Positions 38,510 to 51,113 of a stretch of DNA of 64,000 bases are shown piece by piece (positions within the stretch are counted from its first letter, which is position 1; each line of letters starts with the position of its first letter). The DNA comes from Cydia pomonella. Taxonomy: Eukaryota; Arthropoda; Insecta; Lepidoptera; Tortricidae. The position numbers were made by a program, and so were the translations under genes. The stretch is from NCBI RefSeq assembly GCF_033807575.1, contig NC_084717.1, positions 5,581,692-5,645,691 of the forward strand, written 5' to 3'. The notes below the pieces were generated by a model. It searched no databases and had not been told where the DNA came from. It worked only from the letters and a program-made list of their open reading frames with translations.

Positions 38510-41500
38510 TCATAACAACTTACCCCGCCGTATCCTATACACTTGGCTAGCAACTTGACTGTTCTTGAACTTCACGTTACTCTTATCTACTTTCTCATTC
38601 CTTCCCTTACTTGCCAGTCTGTCCAACTTATCTTTGATATCATTACCAACGGGCTGGTTGTCTTCTTCGTTAGTAAATAAGTCCTTGACTGACACTAGTC
38701 GTTGTGAGTTGCCTACTCGGAGCAGTTTCTTGAGGCCTCTGGTGGATTTCTTCTCTATGAGACCTAGTAGGCCCCAGTCGTCTGTTTTGTCCCCTTCGAG
38801 GCCGGCTTCTAGCTGCCAGGCCGCGTTGCGGACTTCCATTTTCAGGCGTTCACATTCTTCGTAGCTGACGTTTCTGCTCACGTTCAATGCCTGGAACGAA
38901 AGAATTTAATTTGCAAACGTAAAAATTTAGTTGTAAGTGTTCAGACAGCAATATTTGATAAATCGTAATGCTTTTTTAGATCACAGTATGTTTGCCAAAA
39001 AATTAAATAGTGATTTTGAGGCCTTTCTTTAGTTACTAACTTCATTGATTCGAAACATGACTTCTTGACTTTCACTGGATAGAAAAAAAAATCGAACATA
39101 GGTCTAAAACGCACATTAAAAATTTGTAACAATTTTTGTACAAAAGCTAAAAATATGAAAATTCACTGAACTCTTGTTAAAAATTACAAAAAATTAAAAT
39201 TCAAAGACATGATATCCGCGATCCTGGGCATGCACAACCGTCTTGTTCATGCTTACGCTCAGTGAGAGTGAGAGAAGACCCTCCCACAGTGAACCAAGAA
39301 CCTCCCTAAATGTGTGTTAAGCATCTATTTTATACCACCTTTAAATCTACCTACGTAAATCCAACACCACCAGAAGTAGACATGTGAAATCGAACATGGC
39401 GTTGGGTGGAGCAATTTGTATTTTATAATATGAGTTGAGTTGGCTTAGCTAGTTAGGCTGCGTTTCCACCAGAGATGTACGAGGATGCGTAGCAAGCGAT
39501 GTGTTTTCAAAACCGATACAATCGCTGCACGCTGAACGAGGAAAATAAATGAAGTGATTCTACTTATACTTATTTATTTATTTTATTTAATCTTTATTGC
39601 ACATAAGAAAACACACTGTACAAAAGGCGAACTTAATGCCATAAGGCATTCTCTACCAGTCAACCTTTAGGCAAAACAGATAAGGCAGTTGTAGGCAGTG
39701 CAAAAACATGAGGTATAGATGATAAAATTAGGTACATGTACGAACACAATAAAATCATAAGGAATAAACATACATATATAAAAATAATATTGATACAAAT
39801 ACATACACTTATTGGTTCCTAACAAACATTTCACTCTCTACGCATTCTCGCACATCTCCGGCGGAAACTCAGCGTTGCCAACCCATGTGACGGCATATTT
39901 TCGTGCGCTTCCAGAAAGAAACGAGACATTTCCTTCTCATCTCAGCCCATTCCAATTTGCTCGTTACAACCCAAATCCCGGGCCCGCTTTGGCAACGTAA
40001 CCCCAAGAATTGGCCCAGACACCAGACAAAAGCGACTGCCATCTCACCAACCCAGAGTGGAAACTAGACGAGAGGGGAAGCTAGAAAACTGCCAACCAAC
40101 CTGCTCCAAAGGATTCACGATATACAGCGGCAGTGCGTTCGGTTTTCTGACGGCAGCGCCCTCGTTTAAAGAAATAGCTTTGTCAGCAAAGTCGAACTGC
40201 GCGTAGAATTCGAAGAATTGTAGAAGGAGAGTTTCAAGCGGCGCGTCGTTCTGGGAGTAGCTGGAGGGAGGGAGCTTGTTCGCGTCGCGGAGGAACGTGC
40301 AGTTCAGGTTGTCTTCTGCTATCCGGATGTCTTCTTTCTCTGAAAATTTAAAAAGCACAACTTAGCGAAAAAAATGTAAAATGCGATAGAAGAAACCATA
40401 AAATTATAGTATGCAAAAATGTAAGAGGAAACAATTGGTACTCTATGAGACCTGTCCGTGCCCTGTAATTTAATTTGCACACGAGTCATAAAATGTATTG
40501 GTTCCATTATATTCCACGCCTCTTCTCTTTCCGTATAGAGTACAAAGCCGTAAGGTTAACAATTCCGATTGGGACAGTGAACGTGTTAAGTGAAATTTAA
40601 AGCATGACTTTTTAATAAATACAATTATATTTTAGGGGTTAAGGTTCGTGAATGCGGAAATAAACCATCAAAAATAGCAAGTCAGAGAGAATACGTTACT
40701 AAATTACGTTCATCAGCACATAAATAGGTACTAGTGGCACTTTAAGCTGTAGACCTTGCGACTCGCGAGTCTGTCTAAGCATACTTACATTAAAATATTT
40801 TTGAAAATTTTCCAAAATATACAAAATATTACGAGAATCTGCTGAGAAATGCGAAGAGGAATCTGAAAACATACTTTTCCCAAGCTGGAACGAACTTACC
40901 AGCCTTGCTGACAAGCAGCTTGACGCTCGGCAGCACCTTGGCCTGCTGCAGGAAGTGCAGCACGAGCAGCGTGAGCGGGAAGTTGGTGATCCAGCGGCCG
41001 GGCGCCGCCGCCGTGAGCTGCGCGGCCGCGGCCCAGCGCCGCACGGCCAGCGTCAGCGGCCGCGCGCGCGCGTCCAGCGAGCCCAGCAGGTGCAGCAGCT
41101 CGGACATGTACACTCCGGACCTGAGCAACCAGCTCTTAGTAAAACTCTTCCAAGTGTACACTTCATTTCAAAATCGGCCAAGAGCATATCGGGCCATGCT
41201 CAGAGTAGGGTTCCGTAGTTACTCTTCCGTCGCAATAAGCTAAACTGGAGCTTAATTAGCTTAAAGTATAGTAGATTATTAACCAACGGATGCACTGTGG
41301 ATAGTACGTGTTTTTACTATGAAGGGGAAACTTTTTGCGATAACTCAAAAACAGCTAAACTGATCATGTCCGCTATAGTTTTCATTTAATGTCTTTCTTA
41401 AGCTTTACTTCCACGATTTTTTTCATATTTTTTTGACCTATGGTTCAAAAGTTAGAGGGGGGGGGACACATTTTTTTTTCTTTCATAGCGATTATATCCA

Positions 41501-44104
41501 AATATATTCACTTTATCAAAAAATGTTTTGATAGACCTTTCAAACGATACTCCACACTGTAGAGTTGAAGCAAAAAAAAAAATTAGATTTTATTCTACGT
41601 ACTTGTCGGCTTTATTGATTTATATTTCCATGCCAAATTTCAGCTTTCTAGCACTAACGATCACGGAGCAAAGCCTCGGACAGACAGACAGACAGACAGA
41701 CGGACATGGCGAAACTATAAGGGTTCCTAGTTGACTATGGAACCCTAAAAAACAACCAAAATGTATACATATAAAAAATCTAGAAAGGCTCTAACTCAAT
41801 CCAAAGAGCAATTGCACAGAACTGTGCTCTGAGTTTTTCGGTAAAATTAAGTAACAAATTATGCTCAAGCAGCAAGATCAAGTTAAAGACAAAAAGATCG
41901 ACTAGAACAACCAATATAGCGAGGCCTTAAGTGGCAGTAAGGGGGACATTGCTCCTAGATTCAATGGCTAGTGGAGCGGGAAGGTTATTCAATAGAAAAC
42001 GCTTCCTCAACGTTGCTTACACATTTTTTTTTTTCTTTATTGGAGAAACAACAGAAGCAAGTACAATAATAGTATAAATGATAAGTTATACATTGCAATA
42101 GACGTGCACCTACCTCCTAAAAACGCTCTCACTGAGAACTATACATAATATAGGTAAGGTAATGCTACAGTAAACTACATCACACGTTACTAGCATGGGA
42201 TAAAGGCTATTATTACAAATTAGAATTAACAATTTGGTAGATAGTTAAACTTTTTCCCAGCTAGGCCATCTGGATTAAGCTTACATTAATGGCTGCACTC
42301 TACAGACGGGTCAGGATCGCAAGGCCCTCAAGTAACAAGATGAGAAGACGAAATTATTCATACAGTGGGACCACTCTGGACAAGGGTGGCAAGAGAGAGA
42401 AGATACTGGAAGAAGTTGGAGGAGGCCTTAGCCGACAGGCTAAGAGACTTCATATGACTATTCAAGACTATCAAAGAGAACAATCATGTTCAGAACAAAG
42501 GGCTATATAATAAAAAAATAATGGCTGCACTCACATGTTACTGTAGCACAGGTCGCAGTCCACGTCGGTGATGTGGTGCGCAAACTTGACGATGGGGACG
42601 CGCGCGTGTAATATGCGCTGCACGCGCGCTACGCCCACTGCGCGCATGTCCAATAGCTCAGCTAGCAACTCTAGCTGCCTTGCTGGGCGGGATTCGTTAC
42701 GCTTCTCTTGGTATACTAGACGCTTTGATGGATCCATCTGCAAGATGTGAATTAATTGTACAGAGTGTAAAATCTATTCATTAGAAATTCACATTTTATT
42801 AGAAATGATGTTTCTCTGAAATATAGCTTAAAATTAGCCTATGCTAAGGTTCTGCATTGCATAGAGTTGTAATATGCTTTAACTAGGTTTTACTTACCAT
42901 ATCATTAGTTAGTGTATTAGTAAGTACTAGATCCAGGTCACAACCCATCCGGCCGAAACCATTCACGGAAGATCCAAAGGGATGGACCTCAATATTTGCA
43001 TACAAGCTCTCTAACATCACCTCTAGCTGGAATATCAATAATAGTATGTATTAAGATATACTGAAATCATTCAGAAAATAAGATTTAGTATTAAAAATAA
43101 GCTAGAAATATAGAGACAATGAGAATTCTTTCACAACCAGTAAGGCAAAAATGTATGAAATACAAAAAGGTTTTAGACTGTTTTTTGTGGTTAGGTTAAC
43201 TAGACTATTCCAATAAAATTGAAATAATAATTAAAACTATTTACGGTTAGTTGAATTACAACTTCATTTACATGAACAATTGAATACATACCTCTCTAGC
43301 CACTATAAATCGTAACCGAACACCAAGGTCATTCAATATAGTCCTATCATACAAAAGCTGTATCTGATCAGACACTGTTTGTGCACTCATCAACTCCTGA
43401 AATAGTGTGTCTTCACTGAGGTCTGAGCTCCCATCCTTAGTATTAAGAGAACTAAGACATGGCTCAGTCTTCTCCTTTTTCCCGGGAGCAGCGCGGAACC
43501 AGAGGAATGGGGACCGGAGGGACATAACATCAATGTCTTTTTGGTGTGAGCTACAACTCCGTAGTACATCTTTGAGATTATCTTCTGTGCTAAATTCTAT
43601 AAGCATAAAGTGCTAAAACGAAAATAATTTAAAAAACATATTTATTATTATAATAAGTGTATACATATATTCCTTAAAAATTGTATGCATAACTATAGCT
43701 GAAATAAAATGTATTGCAGATCCAAAACGATGTTAGTTAAGTTAAATACCTCTCCACTTGAGTTCCGATAGTGATGAATTCCCTTGACATCTGCATATTT
43801 CGAACAATATGAGTGTAGTTCACTAAAGGATGCCTCTGAGTTTACTTGAACTACAACACTACGCCGTGCCTCTGCTCGCCGTGCCGCCACGACCTCCTCA
43901 AAGTTAATAAACTTTCGCGGAACATCTAAAAAGTACACATAACCTTAACGCATCATTCATAACAAAATATTTATACTTCGCGTCGTAGGAAATACCTGAG
44001 AGTTTTCTTATGGCTAAACATCTGCACGAGGACACAGATTTTATAAAATTTCTGTATGAACAAAGTCTTCCTGTATTGATAACTTTTTGAAATAACACAG
44101 ACAT
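38510..44104 (-). CDS. MTPAP: Mitochondrial poly(A) polymerase (MTPAP), 8 exons, complete
   Basis: Adds poly(A) tails to mitochondrial mRNAs in the matrix. Exons on the minus strand: 43996-44104, 43750-43925, 43292-43612, 42898-43026, 42535-42737, 40900-41120, 40101-40339, 38510-38890. All borders are GT/AG, phases agree, and the product is 592 residues (human about 580). The N-terminus MSVLFQKVINTGRLCSYRNF is basic, hydroxylated and free of acids, as in a mitochondrial presequence. The catalytic nucleotidyltransferase motif is HPFGSSVNGFGRMGCDLDL (exon 4), with the third acidic site region in HHITDVDCDLCY (exon 5). Exons 6-7 carry the PAP-associated domain (LLVLHFLQQ, NCTFLRD, LLLQFFEFYAQFDF, LPLYIVNPLEQ), exon 8 the WGLLGLI tail. 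The start ATG is the first in exon 1. It is divergent from MRRF, 570 bp away. Confidence 0.94.
39575..39690 (-). mobile_element. LINE 3' tail, copy 2 (in MTPAP intron 7)
   Basis: TTTAATCTTTATTGCACATA, ACAAAAGGCGAACTTAATGC and TCTACCAGTCAACCTTTAGG are the reverse complement of the family at 31195-31292. Confidence 0.65.
39900..40075 (-). mobile_element. Partial SINE body (in MTPAP intron 7)
   Basis: CAACGTAACCCCAAGAATTGG and AAGCGACTGCCATCTCACC resemble 18430-18500. The tRNA-like head is missing. Confidence 0.55.
41193..41752 (+). mobile_element. Dispersed repeat (AGGGTTCCGTAGTTAC ... GGAACCCTAAAAA) in MTPAP intron 5
   Basis: Starts AGTAGGGTTCCGTAGTTACT and ends ACTATGGAACCCTAAAAAAC, with GGACAGACAGACAGACAGAC near the right end, a frequent lepidopteran element. 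No coding capacity. Confidence 0.65.
41753..42534. other. MTPAP intron 5 remainder
   Basis: Holds a poly-T tract at about 42027-42038 and a plus-strand open stretch at 42289-42510 (TTLDKGGKREKILEEVGGG) that looks like a short piece of a mobile-element ORF. Nothing complete. Confidence 0.4.
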
Positions 44105-44674
44105 TTTTGGAAAAAAAATCTAATTGGCCATTTGAACTATGATCATTCAGAACGTTAATTAGTGAAATGTCAAAGCAGTCAAACCTCAGACTAAACTATA
44201 ACTAGTGTTAGAACGTTCTTATGATAAATAAATTAATACTTTAGGATATTAAATTAAATTGACTTTTTCTGATATAAATACAATAATTCCATTTAAAATA
44301 TCTGAAGCATTCACTGAACTTAGTTTCAGAGCGCTTCTGTCAAATGCGTTTTGATTAGTAGTTCGATCAATCCTCTAGTTTTATCATAGACATACAAACT
44401 ATGATACAAACTATTAAAGATTTTTAAAATGAAGTGCTACATTTCATCGAAAAGTCTTTAAAAATAATAATGAACCATTGTAAATTACTGTTATTGCACC
44501 AGAAAATGTACCTAAGCTAAATTTTTCCAAAAATTATTTTCATAAAACGTCACTGCGTTTTGTTCGCTTATTATTAGTTATTATTCTAAAACACTATTTT
44601 GAGGTTAACTAATCAGTAATAATATAAATAAAAATAAAAATCTGATTAAATAAGTAACAGGAGTTGCATATATA
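44105..44674. promoter_or_regulatory. Divergent MTPAP/MRRF intergenic region, likely shared promoter
   Basis: 570 AT-rich bases separate the two start codons, which point away from each other. I see no transposon and no clear TATA box position for either gene. That both genes serve mitochondrial gene expression makes a bidirectional promoter plausible (inference). Confidence 0.5.
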
Positions 44675-45427
44675 ATGAACGCACGGATTTTACAACGAAT
44701 GATTGTACCCGTTTATATAAATTCATTCAAATATTTCCCTAACCTAAATGAAAGAATTATCACGGCGAACACTTATAATTTCACGGCAATTCGAAATTAT
44801 GCCAAAGGAAAAGATAAAGGAAAGGATAAGAAAGTTAAAGGAGGCAAAGTGGACATCAACCCGCTTATGATGTCAGAACTGATTGCAGTGGACAAGCTTA
44901 AAGACAGATGTAAAGCAGCTATTGAAAATATGAAAGAGGACTTTACCAAAAACCTATCACTACGCTCTACGACCGGCTCCATAGAATCTATGCCCGTGAA
45001 GTTTGATGGCAAAGAATATGAGCTTCAGGAATTGGCGCAGATAGTGAGGAAAAATCCTAAAACTATAGTAATAAACTTTGCTTCGTTTCCTCAAGCCATC
45101 CCTGACGCTTTAAAAGCGATACAATCATCTGGTTTGAATTTGAATCCTCAGCAAGATGGTACAACATTGTTTGTGCCAGTACCGAAGGTGACTAAAGAGC
45201 ATCGGGAGCAGCTAGCCAAGAATGCCAAAGCTCTGTTCATAGAATGTAGAGATGCCATCAAAGATATTCAAAATGACTTTATTAAAAAGGCGAAGAAGCA
45301 AACCGGAGTCTCTGAAGATCTAGTTTTCAGTGTGACTAAACAGATAACGGCATTGTGTGAGACGTTCCATGTTGAAGCTAAAGGTATCTATGATGTCAAG
45401 GTAAGAGAGCTACTTGGCGAAAAGTGA
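44675..45427 (+). CDS. MRRF: Mitochondrial ribosome recycling factor
   Basis: Releases ribosomes from mRNA after mitochondrial termination, with mitochondrial EF-G2. Single exon, 250 residues. Residues 1-45 (MNARILQRMIVPVYINSF.. with NYAKGKD) look like a presequence, followed by a lysine/glycine-rich linker. The RRF fold follows: KLKDRCKAAIENMKEDFTKN, then PVKFDGKEYELQELAQI, NPKTIVINFASFPQAIPDAL, LNPQQDGTTLFVPVPKVTKE, HREQLAKNAKALF and the final helix with IKDIQNDFIKKAKK. These are in the usual order with usual length. AATAAA signals lie near 45500. Intronless here, unlike its neighbours, but without poly(A) tract or target duplication, so I see no evidence for a retrocopy. Confidence 0.93.
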   Translation: MNARILQRMIVPVYINSFKYFPNLNERIITANTYNFTAIRNYAKGKDKGKDKKVKGGKVDINPLMMSELIAVDKLKDRCKAAIENMKEDFTKNLSLRSTTGSIESMPVKFDGKEYELQELAQIVRKNPKTIVINFASFPQAIPDALKAIQSSGLNLNPQQDGTTLFVPVPKVTKEHREQLAKNAKALFIECRDAIKDIQNDFIKKAKKQTGVSEDLVFSVTKQITALCETFHVEAKGIYDVKVRELLGEK

Positions 45428-46700
45428 AATTAGTTGTGCAAAAAAATAAGTATAAGGAGCATTTATGTCACAGTTAAAAGAGAAACATTTATCCTTGTAA
45501 ATAAATAAATAAATTTTAATTTTAATTTGTTTTATTAATTGCAATAATATTAACAATACCTGAGCCTCACAAATAGTCTTCTTTTTAATTTCATCCTGTT
45601 ACCCTCTGCTGAGGTGTAGGGCTCGAATCATATTCTTCCACTGACTCTGGTCCTGGGCAATTTGGGTAATCTTCTCCCACCCCATCCCCAACACACCCAG
45701 CTCTTGTCCAATTTTGGGCGACCATGTTTCTGCCCACAAATATTATAATATTATGTTTAACAAATAGTAAGTTGTTTTAATATTAAATTTCATTTTAATC
45801 ACTTGTTGATTTGTACAAGTATGGTTATTGTTAGTTGAATAGCCAATTTCCGTAGCAAGTGCGTTAAGTTTGGCAGTGCACATGATATCTTTGTGGTTGC
45901 CAACTCTAATACAGGGTTATTATATCTATATGGTCGCCAGAAAGTTTCTGCTGAGAGGGACAGAGAAAGGCACATGTTATTTCCCTGTCATTCTTAACAG
46001 CAAGATAGCACAATATGTCTGGTAAAGGGATAGATCTAATAATCTCTTAGAATGGGCTACATGTTTGTTTACCCTCTCAGCCCCACAGCTGGTGATTTTA
46101 TGAGGGAAGGCACCAACCCTCAATCAATTTTCCCTCACACAAGGGGCGTGCCCCACTACACTATAATATAGACCATATGAATTAAAAAAGTTTCTTGTGT
46201 TTGATTGTCATGATAATGTACATATTGGATTTTTGTAACAGCAACTTTTTGTAAATGCATTTAAGTCTAAAATTTAATAGAGATAATTTAAGCCTCCCAC
46301 CAGTTGTTGAGAGGCCAACATTACTGTAAAATAATATGAAATTTATGTATTACATTTTGTATTTTTTGACCATTTAGTTACTAATAATAATTATTGAGAG
46401 TTGTGTTTTACGAACATATGCCATATTGCTATATGATAAATAAATAAAAGTAAACTATTCATTAATTATATTATTTTTATGGGTTATTAACTTGTTACAA
46501 TTTACTTACTTCTTGAGGTGCTTTACCATGTTCACAGTGCATCCATTAGCTCTAATCGTTTTCCTGCTTCCTCCAATTTGTGTAATTTTTATTTTAGTTG
46601 TTACAAGTTACATTCATTATAATATAACACCCATTGCTAAAAGTTTGTATGTAATAAGTTTTGAGTTTCCCTCCATTATTTATTCAAAGGAATAGTGCTA
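45428..46700. other. Intergenic region after MRRF
   Basis: Contains a repeat fragment at about 45585-45740 (TTACCCTCTGCTGAGGTGTA, GGGCTCG, TCTTCTCCCACCCCATCC) that I associate with lepidopteran mobile elements, and another at about 46060-46165 (CCCTCTCAGCCCCACAGCTG). No gene supported. Confidence 0.45.
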
Positions 46701-46863
46701 ACAGACGGGCGTACCGGACCGCGACTTTGGTCCGGTCAGTTGTCATTTCACCTCTTTCTCGCTATCACTAATAGCTGAATCCTTTTTAGATGTATGGTAC
46801 CACAACCACCTTCCACTTTATTGAACAGGCCTCGGACCTAGGTCACGGTCCAGTACGCCCGTC
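46701..46863. mobile_element. MITE with ACAGACGGGCGTACCG ends, copy 1
   Basis: Left end ACAGACGGGCGTACCGGACC, right end GGTCCAGTACGCCCGTC. A related copy lies at 51390-51538. Confidence 0.75.
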
Positions 46864-47018
46864 CCGTGCGCCACAGACCCACCCCGCGTATTTCTGTGAA
46901 CTGCGCTCAACTATTAAGCGGCTACTACACGGCTAGCAATCAAGTTTGCGATGAACCAAGATCACCCTGACCTTGGCAGGGAATCAATACAATTTGGGTG
47001 CCAACCACCTACTAGAGC

Positions 47019-47221
47019 CAGTGGTGGGCAAAAACGGCCCGCGGGCTAGCTCCGGCCCGCGAAAGGATTTTATCCGACCCGCCGCCGGTCCTATGAAATA
47101 ATTAGTATATGGCATATGCCCACGATAATCGAAAATCAAAATACATTTTTGCTGCAAGTGTGGCCCTCCTCTAAAATTTCTTAAACTTTCTCGAAGAAAA
47201 AAAGTTTACCCACCATCACTG
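47019..47221. mobile_element. hAT-like non-autonomous element
   Basis: Ends CAGTGGTGGGCAAA and TTTACCCACCATCACTG are inverted repeats of the hAT type. Flanking octamers TACTAGAG and TACTACAC are only partly alike. Interior GGCCCGCGGGCTAGC is palindromic. Confidence 0.6.
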
Positions 47222-47998
47222 TACTACACGGTCGGAAACTACCAAGGTTGACGAAGCAGTCTACATCGCTGGTTTTGAATGCCATGCCTTAAAAGAGCTA
47301 TACGGGAAATTTAAATATAATTGTAGAAGTAAGTCATTTTCACTTGTAGAAGTCATACAAAGACTGGACAAGAACTGTAAGTACTGTTCCCTCTAAATTA
47401 AGATCATTGTAGTTTTATATTTACCTGGCCAATAACTGCTTAAGGTGGTTTTTACATCCTTGAACAGCTGGAGCAGGCAGGTGCGTATTTTCCAAGGCCA
47501 AGGGGGGCATGGCCCGGGGCGACAGGCTGCAAGGCGTGACAAAACAGGGTTATTTTTTCTTAAATGAAATACACTATCATCACTTCATGGGGCGCCGAAT
47601 CCAACTGATCCGGGGCGCGCGGGGCGCCAAATCTTTATATACGCCTCTGGGAGTAGGTCACCTTCTACTTTGGTCTTTCGTCAGCCGGGTATGGCGGCTT
47701 GCACCACGTGCTCGTCGTATATTACCTCCAAACACATCCACGTTGCATTCAGAATATCATATTACGTGCTCATGTTAAAAAGTTTTCAAGACCAATATCC
47801 ACTTGATCCAGAATACTTATGAATTGCAAAAGAGATTAATGAATGCTCTTTATAATGTAACCGAATTGAAACCGAGTTGGGTCGTATTATTCAACAGCTC
47901 TGAGATCGTTCAAAAAAAAAAGGTTAGAAATGTGTTAGTTACGGTAGGACCGATTGGTACTATTTAGTAGTAGATAGTAGTATTTCATGGTTCGATAT

Positions 47999-48147
47999 GA
48001 GTCAGACCAAGGTAAGTTAGCAGCGGTTTTGATAGGCCACACGTTGAAAGTGTTAAACGACATAATTTCATAGAAGTTTGACGTTTAAAATAACAATTCC
48101 ACCGCATGGACTATCAAAATCGCTACCAATTTATCTTGGTCTGACTC
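47999..48147. mobile_element. Complete MITE (GAGTCAGACCAAG family)
   Basis: 149 bp with ends GAGTCAGACCAAGGTAAG and TTATCTTGGTCTGACTC, the inversion extending inward (GCGGTTTTGATAG and CTATCAAAATCGC). Two shorter relatives are at 4227 and 13631. Confidence 0.8.
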
Positions 48148-48619
48148 TAGTGTGATAACTTTATTTAAATACTATGAGGTTCAAACCCAAAATTATCTTG
48201 TGGAAATCCGTGATATGGCTGTGCAACTAGAAAAAAAAAGTCAGCCATGTTGTGCTCAGAGACGTGTCAGTCGCTTGTGCTACACAAGTAGACATATTTG
48301 TAGATTTTAGAGTTTGAATGTTACATGTATAAATTATTTACTATACACTACTTTTATGCACTTTGTAATGACAAAATGAAAAAATCGAAAATAAATCATA
48401 AGCAATATATGGCTACATTATTATCAAGATGCAACTACTCGTTGTTCCGATAATGCGGGGAATCCCCGAATTTCTTACGCGAACATCATTGACACTTGAA
48501 GCTACAAATCGTGTCAGTCTTATTTTTCCACCGCCCTCATAAAGACAAGCGAGACGTCTTTATTTTTTTCCAGTTACTGGCCAGTGTGAATAACCCTTTG
48601 TACCAGAAGACCTTACAAA

Positions 48620-51113
48620 ATGAGTACAATACACGACATACTGGATCCGTCGTGGATGCGACTGGAGGGAACATTTGACGAGCAAGTCGTGAAGTTGTTT
48701 TACCACGTAACACTGACCAGAGATGAAGTAGAGGAAGATCTGCTCCGGCTGTTCAGGGATGTGAAAAACACATTGAGGACCTATTGGCCAGGTAATGTTA
48801 AGAAATCAGAAATCGTTTATTGCGAATCGTGGTACATAGTTATTATAATTAAATTATAGGAACACATGGCACCCTGAAAAGGGTATTGCAAGTATATATT
48901 CTTATACCTAGCTAGGTAAAGTTATTTTAATATAGTATCCATTTATGAGGTTTGGGTTTAAATACATATAAGTATAATATATAATAATTATAATTTTACT
49001 TAACCTATGGAAGAGATCAAAGTTAGTTTGTTTTTATATTTATGTTATATAACTACTACTTTTAATTAATATTTCTTATTATGTAAAATTACCTCCCATA
49101 AATTTTTGGAAATAGTGCTATGCTTTCTCTATTAAAAATGATTTTAGATTTGATATGAAAGGGTTTATTTTTTCTATATTTTTTATTGTGTTGGGCAATT
49201 TTGTACACCTGTATTTATATTTACATTATTTACATTTCCTTATTTGTACATTTCTAATATTGGTTCCGGGGCGATGAGGTTATTATTTCGGCGTACGCTT
49301 TTACAGTATCCAAATAGTTCGGTATTTTTTTCTAACAAAATTGAGATTATTAATATGTAGAGGCAGGGTAGAGTCAAGATTTTAAGTCATGTGAAATATG
49401 GTTTGCAGCTGTCTGTTTGTTAATCTACAGACACATTTTTTTTGAGCTTTAAGTTTACATAATATTACATGTTTACATAATATTGAGCACAAAAGGCCCA
49501 AATCCGCGGCTCATAAATTCGGAGATAATATGACCAGGTTATGATCATAAACACATCATAAATATATCTGATATCGGCGCCACCACGTTTAAAAGCCGTG
49601 TAATATGTATAATAAATTTATTTATTTAATCGTATGGCATTATATTGAGGGCAATCAGAGTGTAGCCTTGAGGTTGCTAAGCCAGGCAACTAAGTCAGGT
49701 GTCACGGTGTTTAGGTCCTCAGGAGGCCCAGGATATGAGTGGAGTGGGCAGCGCTGGAAAATATGTAATAATAACAGCCATATGAAAAACCATTTAGAGT
49801 TTCATTGTACATATAGTGTACACTCAAACATAATAACATAACTTTTGTATTAAATGTCACTGTCTGTTAACTCTGCCATTTCATGTGATGTTGAATAAAA
49901 AATTTCTATGTCTATGTCTATGTCATTGAAAAACTGCAGTTTATAGCTACTTGTAATTTTGTTAAATACAGTTTTTCAATGGTTATTACAGTTGTCTTGG
50001 GTTGCAGATTAGATATTATACCTTATATACCTACCCAATAATCTCTCAATAACATAATGCAATTTTTAATATCTAAACCTAGCAACATACACACTGTTAA
50101 CTATCAAACCAATCTTAGTACATTACATTAAACTTGGCAGTCATGACATACAATCCTACTGACAAAATATCTTAGACATTTTTGGAACATTATTCTAAGT
50201 CTATGTTATCATATTTATTCCAGGGTGTGAGCTAATGCCCTATGGCTCTCTCTACCAAGGTACGGCGTTCAAGACCAGCGATGTTGACTGCTTTATCCAA
50301 ATCCCGATCCTGTACAAGACCGGAAGAGACACAGTCGTGCTCACTGCCAGGGATATTCTCAGCCACCGTTCTGATTTATTTGCACAATTATCCACCGCAA
50401 TAAATGTGCCTGTACCTATTGTAAAATTTGTCCATATACCAACTAGCAGAGAATGTGATTTGACCTTTGATTGCCCGCCTGGAGTCAGTAATAGTAAATT
50501 ACTGTGGTATTTATTCCATTTAGACAAAAGAGCGCTGGATCTAGCAATTCTTGTAAAATACTGGGCAAAAATTCACAACTTCATTGGGCCGTATCTGCTG
50601 AGAACTTATGCATTACTTCTGATGGTAGTTTTTTACTTACAGCAATTAAGAATGTTACCCACCATTCATGCCCTGCAAAGAAACGTCCCGTATGTTGCCT
50701 GGCGAGTCTGGAATATAGCATTTCAAGAGGTCATTTACCCAAATAACAATCAGACTTCCCTCAAACATTTATTGGGGGGCTTCTTTAAGTTCTTCAGCTA
50801 TTACAACTTTGAAGAAAACGTAATTTCTCCTTATGTTGGGTGCTCTATTCCACGGAAACGTTTTAGAAAAGTTTCCAGTATTTCGAAACATTTTACTTTG
50901 TATGAAGGCAACCTGAGACTTAAATTGTGTGAGTCGCTCAACATAGAGACACCAATGTGCGTGCAGGATGTTTTTAATCACAGTTCAAATTGCTCTGTTC
51001 TTGTATTTCCTGATCTAGGGAAAAATATAAAGAAACATTTCAGGACGGCGGCCAAGTTGTATGAATCAGAATCGGATGAAAACTTTCTTAATGCGATATT
51101 CGTAAAGCATTAA
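48620..51113 (+). CDS. Non-canonical poly(A)/terminal uridylyl transferase, two exons
   Basis: Member of the DNA polymerase beta-like nucleotidyltransferases that add A or U to RNA 3' ends. Exons 48620-48791 and 50224-51113 (donor G|GTAATG, acceptor CAG|GGTGTG, phase 1) give 353 residues. Residues 60-90 hold the catalytic motif MPYGSLYQGTAFKTSDVDCF, i.e. the GS and DVD signature, and IVKFVHIPTSRECDLTFD supplies the third acidic residue. LAILVKYWAKIHNF and TYALLLMVVFYLQQLRMLPT are the central and PAP-associated domain helices, followed by LLGGFFKFFSYYNF and a C-terminal strand region. It is compact, lacking RRM or zinc-finger extensions, so closer to small insect TUTase/PAP-like proteins than to TUT1. 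Whether it uses ATP or UTP and where it acts cannot be told. Start has a good AAAATG context. Confidence 0.85.
48792..50223 (+). other. Intron of the nucleotidyltransferase gene
   Basis: AT-rich, 1,432 bp. A repeat-like stretch ends with 'CTATGTCTATGTCTATGTC' near 49908-49925. No gene. Confidence 0.5.

Noticed and set aside
40905..41243. Plus-strand frame opposite MTPAP exon 6
   Set aside because: Shadow frame; the minus strand carries the conserved PAP-associated domain.
44675..45427. MRRF as a retrocopy because it lacks introns
   Set aside because: No poly(A) tract or target duplication is visible, the frame is intact, and it keeps a divergent promoter arrangement.
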